Shown: positions 33,344-44,191 of the stretch, piece by piece
Numbering within the stretch: position 1 is the stretch's first letter
How the letters are laid out: each line of letters starts with the position of its first letter
NCBI GenBank assembly: GCA_900175165.2
Contig: FWWN02000395.1
Coordinates: forward strand, 1 to 64,000
Direction: 5' to 3'
Source: Rhizomucor pusillus
Lineage: Eukaryota > Mucoromycota > Mucoromycetes > Mucorales > Lichtheimiaceae
DNA length: 64,000 nt
Position numbers and translations under genes: made by a program
Notes under the pieces: generated by a model
The model's database searches: none
Told to the model about the DNA's origin: nothing
Seen by the model: only the letters and a program-made list of their open reading frames with translations

Positions 33344-34864
33344 ATGACGAGCGATTGGGTGTCTCTGTTCCGGTCTGAGACCTTAAAGTATGGTATGCCC
33401 AGTACTCGAGCCGTTGTGGTCGGGTTGCTATGCGCTTTTGTTGCTACGAGGAACGGACGTCAGTTAGGTAAAAGGAGGCTCACACATAGAGCGACATGAA
33501 CCGAGATGGTACTCAATGACTAGCGCTCAATTTTAAAACAGCCGCTCATGTCATCTTTAAGAATATTCAAAAGCTATTGCTGCATTTGCCCCTGAAAACT
33601 CGTTGTGCTATAGTGAGGAAAATCTTTTTGATGCCCTTTTTGAAAGGACGTGCTGCTATGGCAAGAGCGACCCGCGTGTATGGCTATCAATGGAACTGGG
33701 TTGTACCTGTCAAGAAAGACGGCGAATGGTCTGGTCACTGGGTGATGGAGAATGCATACCAGTATCCGAAAGGATGGGTGGAAGAAACGGCTCATCAAGC
33801 CGATCTTGTGATCTATTACATCCATGGCAAGTAGATATCATAGTTCACACGTAGATTGGCTACGTGGGGATGATCTGCGTATGGTACGGCATGCTAACGT
33901 AAAACAATGCGTTTTCCAGGTGGCGGTTTCAGACTAGGTAAGAAGCTTCTATTGTGGAAACCGATCGTTATCGAAACGAATGCTGAGTTGCCCTGCTTTT
34001 TAGGCCATTCGCTAATGTATATAAACTCATTCATCAATATTCTTAAGAGGCTCAAGAAGAAGCATGGTATCTCGGCTCGTATCTTTGCCGTTGATTACAG
34101 AATGGTTCCAGAATTCACCTACCCTACGCCCGGAGAAGATTGCATGGCTGCTTACTCATATTTGGTTAACGACCTGAGTATCAACCCACGCAGAATTATT
34201 ATTGGTACGTACTGATTTCTCGTTTGATAATGGATGTGCCAGAATGGGGTATAAGCTAACGACGATAAACAAAAATTTTTTGGGTTCATATCACCACTAA
34301 ACAGGTGGTGACAGCGCGGGAGGCAACCTGACAGCGACGACGTTACTTCATCTCCTCGATCACTCGCGTGTCGATTCTGTCATATCGCTGGGCTCGTCGA
34401 CGCGTTTGCCGTTGCCAGTGCCTGCTGGAGCTGTCATGATTTCTCCCTGGGTGACGCTTGAAAACACATCACCCACGTACAAGTCCAAGGCAGCTACCGA
34501 TTGCATCCCGTACGAGTTACTTGCATCGCCTGTGGACTGGTACGTTCCTGAGCTTGCAAAATTGGCTGGAGTACAGCATGAAGCATTGTTGAAGAACCCA
34601 GACGTCTCGCCATTGTACGGCAACTTTGAAGGCTTGTGTCCAGTCCTCGTAACCTACGGTGGAGCCGAAGTGTTCAGCCACGATATCGAGAATTTTATCA
34701 ACCGTCTCCAACGCGATCACGTCCAGGTGGATGTCATTACAAGACCGGACTGCCCGCATGACTGGATTATCGAGCCCTTCTTGTCACCTACAGCAGATAT
34801 ATGGCTTGGAGGTCTAAACCAGCTGACAGATTGGTGTGCTGCTACTATCGAGAAACGAAATTAG
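33344..34864 (+). CDS. HSL-family alpha/beta-hydrolase (esterase/lipase)
   Basis: This is a hormone-sensitive-lipase-type hydrolase. It starts MTSDWVSLFRSETLKYG and has a hydrophobic VVVGLLCAFVA segment that could be a signal anchor. The oxyanion motif HGGGF is formed by splicing: exon end CATG at 33826 plus exon start GTGGCGGTTTC at 33920, joined through an intron that can only be GC-AG (GCAAGTAGAT). The catalytic Ser lies in GGDSAGGN, rebuilt by the next intron. DYRMVPEFTYPTPGEDC is typical of the family, and a C-terminal RPDCPHDW supplies the likely catalytic Asp and His. Substrates are probably small or medium acyl esters. An extended N-terminal helical region (KNIQKLLLHLP) may be a cap. 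Confidence 0.87.
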
Positions 34865-35494
34865 TTGCATACAATAAAAAGTTTTCTTTTTCTGTTGGAC
34901 TTGCTATCGGTACGAAATGCCTTGCATTCAGCGCGCGCAAACGCGCCGGCGGGAAAAAAATTTGGCGGCCAAGAGGCCCATGCATCAGCCTTTTCTTCTT
35001 TTTTGTGCGGGCGGGATTCGGCCAAAATGCTTATACAAGGAGGGCACAAGCTCTCCCCCAATTGCGTTTCCTCCATTGGTAAAAAAGCCAAAGTCTTGAC
35101 TTATCTTTGCTGCATCGCGCTTAACTTTTCTTCAGCATTCTGGATCGGCGAGGGTGGGTTGCCCCGGCAAGCAAAGCTCGCCTCTGGTTGTGTATGTTTC
35201 AGTAGATGTTTCACTGAGATTTGTAAATCCTTTGGGATGCAATGACGACCCTGTTTCCACTTTTTGATCTTCTTCCCTTCACCGCTGGAGCTAAACTGAC
35301 AAGAGTCAGTTTATTATTTTCTGGGTAAGTTCAAAGATCGGTGCACCACATAGCCACATGGCTGTGTAACCATGCGCGATACACATTATCGGAACTGGGA
35401 CGGAGTTACTGACATTGTCTTTCCATTCTCTCTTGCCCTCGCCTTGTCCCCTTTTGCGCAATGACACTTTTGACATTCTCGATTGATCTTCAAC
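34865..35494. other. Intergenic region upstream of the Medusa-type gene
   Basis: About 630 bases. The left part is unusually GC-rich and includes ACGCG at 34941-34945, GCGGGAAA at 34949-34956 and TTTGGCGG at 34961-34968. The right part is the probable promoter of the gene starting near 35495. No coding frame is convincing. Confidence 0.45.
34941..34968. promoter_or_regulatory. Inverted pair of E2F/DP-like sites with MCB-like ACGCG
   Basis: GCGGGAAA (reverse TTTCCCGC, consensus TTTSSCGC) and TTTGGCGG face each other about 5 bases apart, next to ACGCG. Such motifs are bound by E2F/DP and, as ACGCG, by MBF-type cell-cycle factors. The match is to consensus only and function is inferred. The target could be the Medusa-type gene downstream. 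Confidence 0.3.
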
Positions 35495-37662
35495 ATGTCA
35501 CTTGCAGTCCTATATACATATTACAGTATTTACGTATAAATCGAACACAAGTCTCATTTAAGCTATTGCGGGGCTTCAAGCAGTCATGTCACAAAGTACT
35601 GTATCAGCTTGTCTCAGACAGTTTCGGGTTCATTAAACCGAGTCTTACATAGACTTTGATGATCTGCGCTCTCCGGCAGCCCCGCAGGAACGACAGGAGC
35701 AACAGCAGACGAGTCAACATCCACCACCGCATCAACAAATCACACAGCAGCCATCAATACAGCAACAGCAGCAAAGCGCGTATTCGACATGGATGCCGCT
35801 TGCCTCAACGAACCGATTCCCCCCACCCCGGATTTACGAATTCACGCCAGAATCGAGCCTGGAGGGGGATACTCTCCAAGTCAGCCTCACAATGCCCAGC
35901 CTCGAGCTTATGCAGTCCCTGCGTCTAGCGCTCGGATGCTGTATTATGCCAACGCAGGCGGTCCTCGTCAACACCGCGACGCATTTCTTGACGCTGTCGT
36001 CGTTAATTCCAAACTGGCAGCTGACACAAACAAGTGACAGGTTGCGCGTGCCTCTGTTTGTCGTTGTGTGCAACCAAAACCAGGAGGTCATTGATAATTG
36101 GTTTGTGGGCTACTTTGCATACGACTTTGCGCGGAAGCGGACATCCATTGAATACGAGCTTGGTGTTGGAACGAGCAAACGTCCCCGGCGCACGGGATCT
36201 ACTTCTTCTGGAAGCGCATTGCCAGGTAATTTTACTTTCTGAGATGGGTGCAGCTCTAAGCTGTCCCCACCCCCGAATCTGTTCTTCTCTTTTTCCCCGT
36301 TCCTTGTTTTCTTTCTATTTTTTTTTCTCTTGCTCATAGCCTTGTTTTACAGGAGAAGATACGACAGCAGCGATCGCGGCGGCGTACATTGTCCCACCTC
36401 CTGAACAGGCATATTCGAGCTACTATACACCATCGTACAGCGGTCCGCAACCGCCCCCACAGCTCTCACCGCCAGGATACCACTCATATCCTGGTTACTA
36501 TGGAATGCAGCAACCATCGTATCCATCACCGCATCCGCCGCATGCCGCAAGCCAGCCGTCCGGACCGCCTCAGATGGCGCCTCCAGGCATGGGACCTCGT
36601 GAGTACTTTGAAGGCAAGTGTAAGGCTGAGCTACTATCGATTTGTTGATGATGTCTAACATGGTCCTCTCCGACATTGCATATTATCTCTTTCCTTTATT
36701 TACTCCAACTCCGGGTCCACCTTATTGTTCGTCTTCCGCCAATCGCAAATTTTGCATATATAGGTCAAACGGTTGCACCAGCCCAAATGATGAATATCGC
36801 GCTGGAACCTATTGCACCTACAACTCCCACTCCGGCCTCTGGTCCACGGCAGGCTGGGATTCCACTCGAACCCATTGGACATGTACCTCCATCACATCCA
36901 CATCCATCCCACCACCATCCACAACCGCACGAACATGCGCTCCACCCAGCACCACATGCGATAGCTCCCGCCGTCACCAGTGCACCGCAGATTATTGCAC
37001 CCGCGACAGCGACGGCAGCACCAACAGGACCATCCACAACTGGCCACATTCCGCCTCCGGCGCCGACTCCACCAGACCCGTTTGCCAACATTCCCAATAA
37101 GGCTACTCTGCGGCTCGAAGGCGACCTGGATTCGATGCTCATTAATTGGACGGAACAGGAGTGCGAGGAGCATCGGCGAGTTGTACAGTTTTGGCGCCGT
37201 CAGGAAGGAAACGAAGTTATTTGCAGTTTTGCACCCGTGTCGGATCCAGAGGCACGCAGACAGGAGCACAACATCCTAGTATCCTGCATCTACTGGCAGG
37301 AACGCGGTGACTACTTTATTACTTCTGTCGACTGTATCTCACTGTTGGAATCACTTATCGGTGTAAAGTTCACGGTCGAAGAGAAGAACCGAATACGGCG
37401 AAATTTGGAGGGATTCAGGCCTCTGACCGTTAGCAAGCTCAAACCGGACAGCGCTGAATTCTTCAAGTTAATTATGGGTTTCTCGAATCCCAAACCGCGC
37501 AATATCGAAAAAGATGTCAAGGTGTTTCCATGGACGAAATTAGGTGAAGCTCTGCGCAAGATCATCAGTAAATACACTGCCAGTTACAGCAGCACAGCTG
37601 CTATCAATGTTGATAATCCTCCATTACCACAGCCGCCATCAGAGCAGCAGCAGCAACAATAA
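35495..37662 (+). CDS. Medusa/ACON-3-type developmental regulator (DUF7082)
   Basis: The C-terminal ~150 residues match the DUF7082 domain of Aspergillus MedA, Neurospora ACON-3 and Fusarium Ren1: NKATLRLEGDLDSML, VEEKNRIRRNLEGFRPLTVS, FFKLIMGFSNPKPRNIEKDV and ALRKIISKYTASYSS. Upstream is a Gln- and Pro-rich region with many PPPPP and PQ stretches, typical of an activator, and an N-terminal block (TPESSLEGDTLQVSL, VPLFVVVCNQNQEV) that may be a beta-rich domain. Two internal introns join cleanly (SALPG to EDTT; GMGPR to QTVAP). The 5' end is inferred: a 31-base coding exon (35495-35525, MSLAVLYTYY) joined by an intron to 35652. Relatives control sporulation and adhesion. The start is less certain than the rest. 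Confidence 0.8.
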
Positions 37663-37837
37663 CAACATTAGCAACAGCAGCATTAGCCCACACACGCTTA
37701 GTTTTTACATACTTATATTTATTTTTCCTTTTTGTGTACAGTACATACTTGCTATAGCTTTCTATACATAGTCTATACTTTTACTATCATTAGACTCAAA
37801 AAGATTTGCTTGGTGCATCTTTATTGTTTAACCTGAA
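37663..37837. other. Short intergenic segment
   Basis: About 175 AT-rich bases with a Medusa-gene 3' UTR and the Aph-1 promoter. Nothing else was seen. Confidence 0.35.
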
Positions 37838-38742
37838 ATGTCACTGTACACATTTTTCGGTTGTTTGCTGGTCGCTTACGGTCCTGTCCTCTCCATCTTC
37901 TTTCTGTACATTGGACGCAACGCGCAACATGTATTACTTATGGTGTCTAGGTATATGAGACGATCAAAGCAGTTCTGCTAAATCTGAGACAACTGACGAT
38001 GCATGTTGTTATGAACAAAGTGCATTCTTTTGTTTAATTGCGATCCTGTTGTCGAGCGTTATTTGGTACTTTACAAGAACGCGTTCGGCAATAAGCATCA
38101 TTTACGGCGTCTTAATACAGGAGCTATTTCGATGGTTCTTTTTCCTGCTGACTCGACGCGCAGAAAAGGGATTAAGCACGATATCCACTAATCCACGGTC
38201 CCCTTTTAATCGATCCCTGTTTGCATTCGTCACGGGATTTGGATACGCGTTGACGAGCTCGCTCGTGAGCTACATTGCTTTGCTCGTCGAATCCATTGGA
38301 CCAGGCGTCATCATGTGCCCCTCTTGCCCTCAAGCATCACTGTTCTTCATTTCTGCTGTGACGACAACGCTGTTTTCCTTGCTGCATATTGTATGGATGA
38401 TGAATGCTTTTGAAGGATACGTCTCATGGAATACCAACAAGCTCGTCGGTGCATTGAGAATCCTGTGGGTTATTGGCTCGCATTACGGTGCATCCTACGC
38501 GGTATGTATCGAACTTTCAAAAATATGCTCCTCTCACACAATTGTTTTTAATAATCATCTGTATATGCACGCAGACTCTCCTGAATTCATCCAACACAAT
38601 CTATCTCGGCTGTGTTTACTCCATTGTTACCTGCATTGGCATACTGGCCATATCCATTGCACAGGTGCTGGCCACTTTGAAGTCTCGATACCGACTTTCC
38701 ACCCATCTTCGCCGTCATTCATCCATTACAACCATGTCTTGA
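37838..38742 (+). CDS. Aph-1, gamma-secretase complex subunit
   Basis: This is a seven-pass membrane scaffold of the presenilin protease. Three exons (37838-37950, 38021-38501, 38575-38742). The joined protein starts MSLYTFFGCLLVAYGPVLS, a very typical Aph-1 N-terminus, then GRNAQHVLLMVSSAFFCL, YGVLIQELFRWFFF and AFVTGFGYALTSSLVS. The two conserved transmembrane histidines are in LLHIVWMMNAFEG and IGSHYGASYA. The TLLNSSN, then CVYSIVTCIGI stretch, closes the family pattern. The C-terminal tail is basic (RLSTHLRRH). Aph-1 works only with presenilin, nicastrin and Pen-2, none of which lie here. Such genes are absent from yeasts. Confidence 0.93.
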
Positions 38743-38823
38743 TCATTTTGTTGCTTGCTTCCTTTTCTTAGCAAGCGCCTTTTAATGTTCTTTGTTTTTC
38801 TTTTTTCTTTTGCCAAATCCACT
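38743..38823. other. Short convergent intergenic segment
   Basis: Only 81 bases separate the Aph-1 stop and the RING-ligase stop. The two transcripts are convergent and their 3' ends likely overlap. Confidence 0.4.
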
Positions 38824-40690
38824 CTAGTCAAGATCGAGATCCATATGGGTTGTGTCATTATCGTTATGTGCATTGGAATTGGAAAGGGTATTGTTGTTGT
38901 TATTGTTCGGCGATGCGTTGCTTGCCCTGCTACCCGGACCCCAGGAAAACGGGCCCGGTGGGATGCTCGTTGTCCAAGCAGGTGGAGATGATGACGCCGA
39001 GCTCGAGTCCTGCACACCGAATGAACCGCGTAACCATGAAAACGAGCTCGTTTCCGGCGAACGGGAGTTATTCGCAGTGGAGGATGGAGGAGTCTGTTGT
39101 GAGTTTGTATCATTGGAATTGGATGACGGGGGTGCATGGTGGGCACTGTTGCTATTATCGCTGTGATCTGTATTTCCCTGCTCGTTGTTTTGCCGCCCTC
39201 TGCCATTGTCATTGTTATCGTTGTTATCATTGTTATCATTGTTATCATTGTTGTTATTGCTGCTATTGTTATTGTCATTGTTCTCATTGTTTTCTTCCCG
39301 CTCTGGCATCACAGAGTGTCGACTATGCCAAGCATAAGTGCTCATCTCTTTACATTTTATCAACGCATGTATGACGTACCAGACAGGGCATGTCCCGTTT
39401 ACTTTAAGCCATGGCTTTATACAATCTTCGTGAAATACATGGGAACATGGGAGTTCAATCACTTGCTCACTCCGCTCAAACTCGTCTTTGCATACAGCAC
39501 AATCGATTTGCCTCTCTATAATTTGTAAAAATGCCAATGTTAGATGGAATGCATATAGTTCTAAGACTGGAAAAACCTAACCGATCTCGTCTTCTTTAAG
39601 CTTGCGTTTCGGCAATGATTCAATAACATCTTCGGGTGCTGGCGGCGGAGCATTGCGTCTATTGCCTTATTTAGAGGATTTCTCTAGGTGTCTGTTGCGA
39701 CAATACACTCATTTACCCGCTTGTTTGTTCCATAAGCTGTGAAATAATATTATCCAAAGCTGTTTGGGAAAAGACATAATCGTTCGGGTTGCCAACAAAA
39801 CCAGCATCCATGGGTGCACCTGTTAGAGCTGATAGTAACTGGAGTAAACTGATCGATATAATCAGTACAGAAGGAAGATAAACATTTCGCATTTGCGTTT
39901 CGTTCTCTTTACCTAGCAAATGTGTTTGGCGGTCGAGCACCTACACCGCCGCCACCAGCAGCACCTTCTTCAGTACCTCCTTGTTCAGACTGCCGTCCTT
40001 CCTGATTACTTTCATCGGGCTGGCGTGCGTGCCATGTAAACGATGCCTCGTCACCTTCATTTTCGCCCTCCTGACCCGGCATATTCATGGGCCGAAATCG
40101 TACATTGCCATCAACTACACCCCCATAAAGTAATATAGGTGGCCTTCGTTGTTGCTGGCCTTGCTGCTGTGGAGACTGTTGATCTCCAGATTGCGGCTGT
40201 TCCTCGGTGCTCGGCGAAGTAGAGCGCCCACGTTGGATATCGACATTCGGCCCCAACATACTCGTCAGCAAATTTTGCAGCATAGCGCCCAAGGGAGCCT
40301 GTGTCCCTTCACCTTGTCCTTCACCGTTGCCGCCGCCACCGGCTCCCGTCGAAGTGAAAAAGTGGAATATATCATCGTCGTCGCCACTGCCGGTCTCATA
40401 GCGGAAAAAGGTTGTCGTAGGGCGACCATCGCCATGAACGTGATCACCATCGTCGCCACCTGCCATGAAGCTTCGAGGATCGTTGTCTGCATCAATCTGC
40501 GGCAAGTCCGTTAGTCACAGGCATAAGCTTGCTCAAATGACCTGGCAGCGCGACACCTTACCTCCTCAATAAACTGCTCGTTGCAACGCTGGCAGGTTGG
40601 ATCTGGTGCCATGTAGATAGGGACTTCAGCGCTGCAGGCATGGCACCAATACCGGGGCTGCTGTTGTCGCGACGAAGGAGAGTTCGACAT
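38824..40690 (-). CDS. RNF126/RNF115-like RING-H2 ubiquitin ligase
   Basis: The N-terminus carries a zinc-ribbon of the RNF115/126 type: YWCHACSAEVPI, then CQRCNEQFIEEI, which in animals binds BAG6 and ubiquitin. A Gly/Asp-rich and Gln-rich middle region and a hydrophobic segment (SLLQLLSALTGAP, then QTALDNIISQLMEQ) follow. The RING-H2 reads CAVC, then LPCSHVFHEDC, then CPVCRH. The C-terminal tail is Asn/Ser/Asp-rich (many Asn-Asn-Asp units from a GTTATT-type repeat), ending MDLDLD. This domain order matches RNF126. Likely roles are cytosolic quality control and receptor sorting, by analogy. The start is the ATG at 40690. The neighbouring 3' end is convergent with Aph-1. Confidence 0.88.
39197..39290 (-). 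repeat. Asn/Asp-rich codon repeat in RING ligase tail
   Basis: Repeated GTTATT/GTTATC units on the plus strand encode Asn-Asn-Asp runs in the minus-strand RING ligase. It is a low-complexity microsatellite-like tract inside coding sequence. Confidence 0.75.
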
Positions 40691-41375
40691 TGTAGATTAT
40701 GCGAGTAGCGCTCTCTTTGTCAGCGAAGAAAAGTGAAGAAAATCGCCAAATCCGCAGGAGCGGCGGCGTTTGATGGATTTGGGGCTATCACTGACATCAG
40801 ACAAACCATTTTCGGATTACAGAACATCGCACTGAAGCAGGGTTGTTGTATCCTTGCTATACGTGACAGTGATACTTTGTTATCCGTCGCTTCTGAGGCG
40901 CGGCAGGACTTGCGCACCGTGGGTTAATTGATGAAAGTAGTTGCAATAAGCGTTCTGTATACGATAAAGTTCTTCATCCTCGTGCGTGATTAAAGAGTAG
41001 CACGGAAAAAGGAGGCAATATATATGTCGATACATACCGCCTCTTAATTTCTGTGCTGTAAGGTTTTGAAGAAGTACTCCTTCATATAAGCGTTGAATTA
41101 ATTGAGGTATTATAGCAAATCGGTTCAAACCTTGAATGGAACATTCCTGTTTTCCTAGACGAGGATGATGCATCACCCCGCATACTCGTTGTCCTTGAAA
41201 GTCTATATTCTTTTCCGAAAGGGACCCGGCAGCAAGGAAATCGTATCCCCTTCCCCTTATTAATTTTTCGCAGATCATTTATAAAGCTACTCTCTGAACT
41301 TTCTTTTGTTTTTTTATCGTTTTTTTTCTCGTTAATTTTCATCTACTACATTTCACCTTGTAATCATTCAACATA
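40691..41375. promoter_or_regulatory. Shared divergent region between RING ligase and membrane-protein genes
   Basis: About 685 bases between divergent starts. It contains an open frame on the minus strand (40880-41278, 132 codons) with a good internal donor-like GGTATGT, and a plus frame (40733-40927) without an ATG, but neither is supported by homology or splice partners. The right edge is T-rich and AT-rich. It is treated as promoter DNA with an unproven ORF. Confidence 0.4.
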
Positions 41376-42068
41376 ATGGCACTTAGGCTCCCAGAATCAA
41401 TATACACCAGCGTGCAATGGACGCGGACCGCGGTCCTGGTCATGGCTATCATCATTGTGGCCTTCTCGCTCAGTATATACAGCTCGCATACCATTCCGGT
41501 ATTCTCTCTTTTCAGCGAGCAGCAAAGCTTTGAACGAGACTCGACGTTTTTGCTGGAAATGGTGCAGGATCGTCGACTGATATCGACAATGGTGGCAGCA
41601 CAAGCATCGATCTTTTGCCCATTGTTCCTGTTATTATCATCGAACAATCAATCACAGCACTTAAAACATACAAGTTCCAACAACAACAGCAGGATCTTTC
41701 TTGCCGATCTGATATGCAGCCACATTCTCATGCCGTCTGGTCTTGCCCTGAGCTGGGTATTCTGCATCATGTTTGATCGCAAGACAATGGCCGTCCTTTC
41801 CAGTCAGCTATTAAAACAGACTCCCCAGTCCTCCTGGGGCTGGGGTCCCTTGCAAGATATGTGCCTGCTCGACAGAAGCGACGGTGGCAATTATTGGCCT
41901 TGCATGGTTGTAAATACGATGCATGGGTGCAAATACTTGATCGTCTGTGTCCTTTTGCTGGAAATCGAGCTGGTAATTGCAGGAGTCATATATGCACGCT
42001 TCTGTCGACCGCAAATTCAACTGCCAACTGATGACGCAGAAGAAAAAGGCCAAAAAAACTGTGTATAA
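41376..42068 (+). CDS. Predicted four-pass membrane protein
   Basis: Single exon, 230 residues. Hydrophobic segments lie at about residues 18-36 (TAVLVMAIIIVAFSLSIY), 70-88 (STMVAAQASIFCPLFLLL), about 115-130 (SGLALSWVFCIMFD) and about 185-210 (YLIVCVLLLEIELVIAGVIYA). Loops carry Asn/Ser-rich sequence (SSNNNSR) and the tail is polar (EEKGQKNCV). The four-helix layout resembles MARVEL/SUR7-like proteins, but I see no diagnostic motif, so it is left unassigned. The start context is good (AACATAATGG). Confidence 0.65.
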   Translation: MALRLPESIYTSVQWTRTAVLVMAIIIVAFSLSIYSSHTIPVFSLFSEQQSFERDSTFLLEMVQDRRLISTMVAAQASIFCPLFLLLSSNNQSQHLKHTSSNNNSRIFLADLICSHILMPSGLALSWVFCIMFDRKTMAVLSSQLLKQTPQSSWGWGPLQDMCLLDRSDGGNYWPCMVVNTMHGCKYLIVCVLLLEIELVIAGVIYARFCRPQIQLPTDDAEEKGQKNCV

Positions 42069-42704
42069 ACGGTCAAGCATACATTTTACTTGCAACGATG
42101 GATATGCGTGGACTATTTACTCGTCCTAATGATAATGAAAATAAAAGTTTTAATGAAATGTGAACTAGTCTGTAAAACGCTACATCGCAAAACGTCCCAG
42201 GACTCGCTCAATTTGGTCTATACGTATAAATTATTACGACTAACGTGAAGAGGAGGAAGGAAAGGTACACTGTAGGTTGAGCAATACGACAACTTTTCTT
42301 ATGCAATCACTGGGATAGTTGTCAGAGCGACCGAACGAAGAACTGCTTCAATTACAGAAATCGGTTTGTGCATAAGCTAAACTTCGAAAGTTTATTCGGT
42401 TGATCAAGTAAACTTGTCATCTATTGCTGGCCCAGACTCTCTGGTGCAATTTAATTACTACTGGCAGCGATTGTACGATGATCAGTCTGTAGTATACGAC
42501 AGCAACGTCTCAAAGAATAATGGGGACATCAACAATCGAAAAATGAACAAAGTTACTGCAATTCAATAAAATGATTGCTAATGTACGCCAATGGTTCTGG
42601 AAAATACAAATATCAATTGATCAATCGATGTAAACAAACAAAAAGAATAGCAACAGGAAAAATTGTATTTTTAAGGGCGGAAATCCAACAAAAACGAATC
42701 CCCT
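42069..42704. other. Intergenic region, no gene seen
   Basis: About 640 AT-rich bases between the membrane-protein gene and the KH-protein gene. These genes are convergent, so 3' UTRs occupy part of it (AATAAAAG near 42140). No other feature was supported. Confidence 0.4.
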
Positions 42705-44191
42705 TCAGCGCATGTTCAAGCGACCCTTTTCGCTCTCAAGCCGTGCATACAACAGATACAAAGCCATCTGATTGCTTTCCGGTGTACCAGTGATAGTTAC
42801 CAAGCGTTCGTTTGAATTCCCCAAAGGATCAGCGATTTTGATGTGGCTGCCGCTCATTTGTCTTATTTCGTTGATCTTGCTGCCACCTTTGCCAATGATA
42901 CAACCCACCTAATCGACATGCAGCCAGTCGGTTATGTCGATGCAGCCTTTACAGTATAATAGCAAAAAAACTTACCATTTCATTAGGGATGAATATCTGC
43001 TGTGCGGTCGGTGCGCCCATCATACCAGTCATTCCATAGTCAGACTGTCTATTTGCGTACGCGCTTGCGGCAGCAGCGGCAGCAGCTGCCTGGTAATAGA
43101 ATTGTGCGTTTGGTCCTCCCATTGGCATGCCCATATGACCCATCATTGCTCCGTAAGGGTTCATGGCTGCAGCGCCGGTTGATCGTGGCATATATCCACG
43201 ATTTGACATCCGCATCTGTGGTTGAGGCTGATAGGGGATATTCTGGTTTGGTGCACGATCAGGATGTGTTGCCAAAAGCTCACTGATTTGTTCAACGGCT
43301 GAGTGTACAGTTTCGGGCGTTCCTTGTATGGTGACTGTACGCTCAGTAGACATCGGTAAAGTCTCTTCCGAAGCTGTCACACGAGCTTGACTGTTTTCTT
43401 GGATGGAGCGGATAGTAGCACCACCGCGTCCGATCAGGGTGCCCATTCTGTTACCTGCAATAAGTAGCTTGATGGTGACAGTAGTTTGCTCCTGATTATT
43501 TTCCTCTTTTGGTGTTTCGAGCAAGATTTTCTCCGCAACGAGCCCGTAAGCCTAGATTGCGTGTTTCTTAAGTATATGGCTGTAGAATAAAAGATAAATG
43601 TAGAGTATTTACCTTAGCGACAGCCTTAACAGGACCCATGACTGTTAAGATTCGCTCAGCAGCGCCTTGCACAATGTCCGAAATTGTTACTCTTGCTGTG
43701 GATATCTCTCGAATCTCACTGACATTTTTGCCGCCGCGGCCGATGATCACACCAGCGTCTTTCATGGTGACAAGGGAGCGAAGCGAAATCGACGGCGACG
43801 TTGAAGATTGATTGTCATCACCGCCGGCCAAGTAATGTACTGGATCTGCAGACGTGGTAGCCGAGGTCGTGGCAGCCGCGCTACTGCCAGCAGCGGTGCT
43901 ACTTGAATTCTTTTCCTCCTCCAAAGTGATCAGCAAGTCGTCATCTGATGCATCTTCTTCCCATTTCTTTCTACGCGCTCTACCAGCTGACGTATCATTT
44001 TGTTTGTCATTATCGGTATCATTGGAGCCAGCAAAGTGGGGCGCTTTGGTTTCTGGATCAGGCACAGCTTGTCTTTTTGGATGACGGTCATCGTGCCCAT
44101 CATGATCATTATCGGAATCATAGCCTTCCAAGCGTGGACGCTTAGTTCGATCTATCGGAGAGCCCGTGTTTTCTGCTCCTTCTGACGACAT
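42705..44191 (-). CDS. Three-KH-domain RNA-binding protein (PCBP/Pbp2/Rnc1-like)
   Basis: A poly(C)-binding type protein. The N-terminus is acidic and charged. KH1 has DAGVIIGRGGKNVSEIRE, then ARVTISDIV. KH2 has NRMGTLIGRGGATIRSIQE, then ARVTASEE. KH3 is rebuilt by the intron ending near 42909: VGCIIGKGGSKINEIRQMSG, then SHIKIADP. Each carries the GxxG loop (GRGG, GRGG, GKGG). An Ala-rich and Met/Gly-rich region separates KH2 and KH3. Such proteins (yeast Pbp2/Hek2, fission yeast Rnc1, human PCBP) control mRNA stability and localisation. Rnc1 is a MAPK target, but the sequence does not show this here. The start is the ATG at 44191. Confidence 0.92.

Noticed and set aside
36765..37142. Long minus-strand frames across the Pro-rich part of the Medusa-type gene
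   Set aside because: They are Gly/Trp/Cys-rich shadows of Pro/His codons in the real gene.
40733..40927. Plus-strand frame with protein-like text (KKIAKSAGAAAFDG)
   Set aside because: It begins at GTG with an upstream in-frame TAG, has no ATG and no convincing upstream exon, and overlaps the 5' region of the RING ligase gene.
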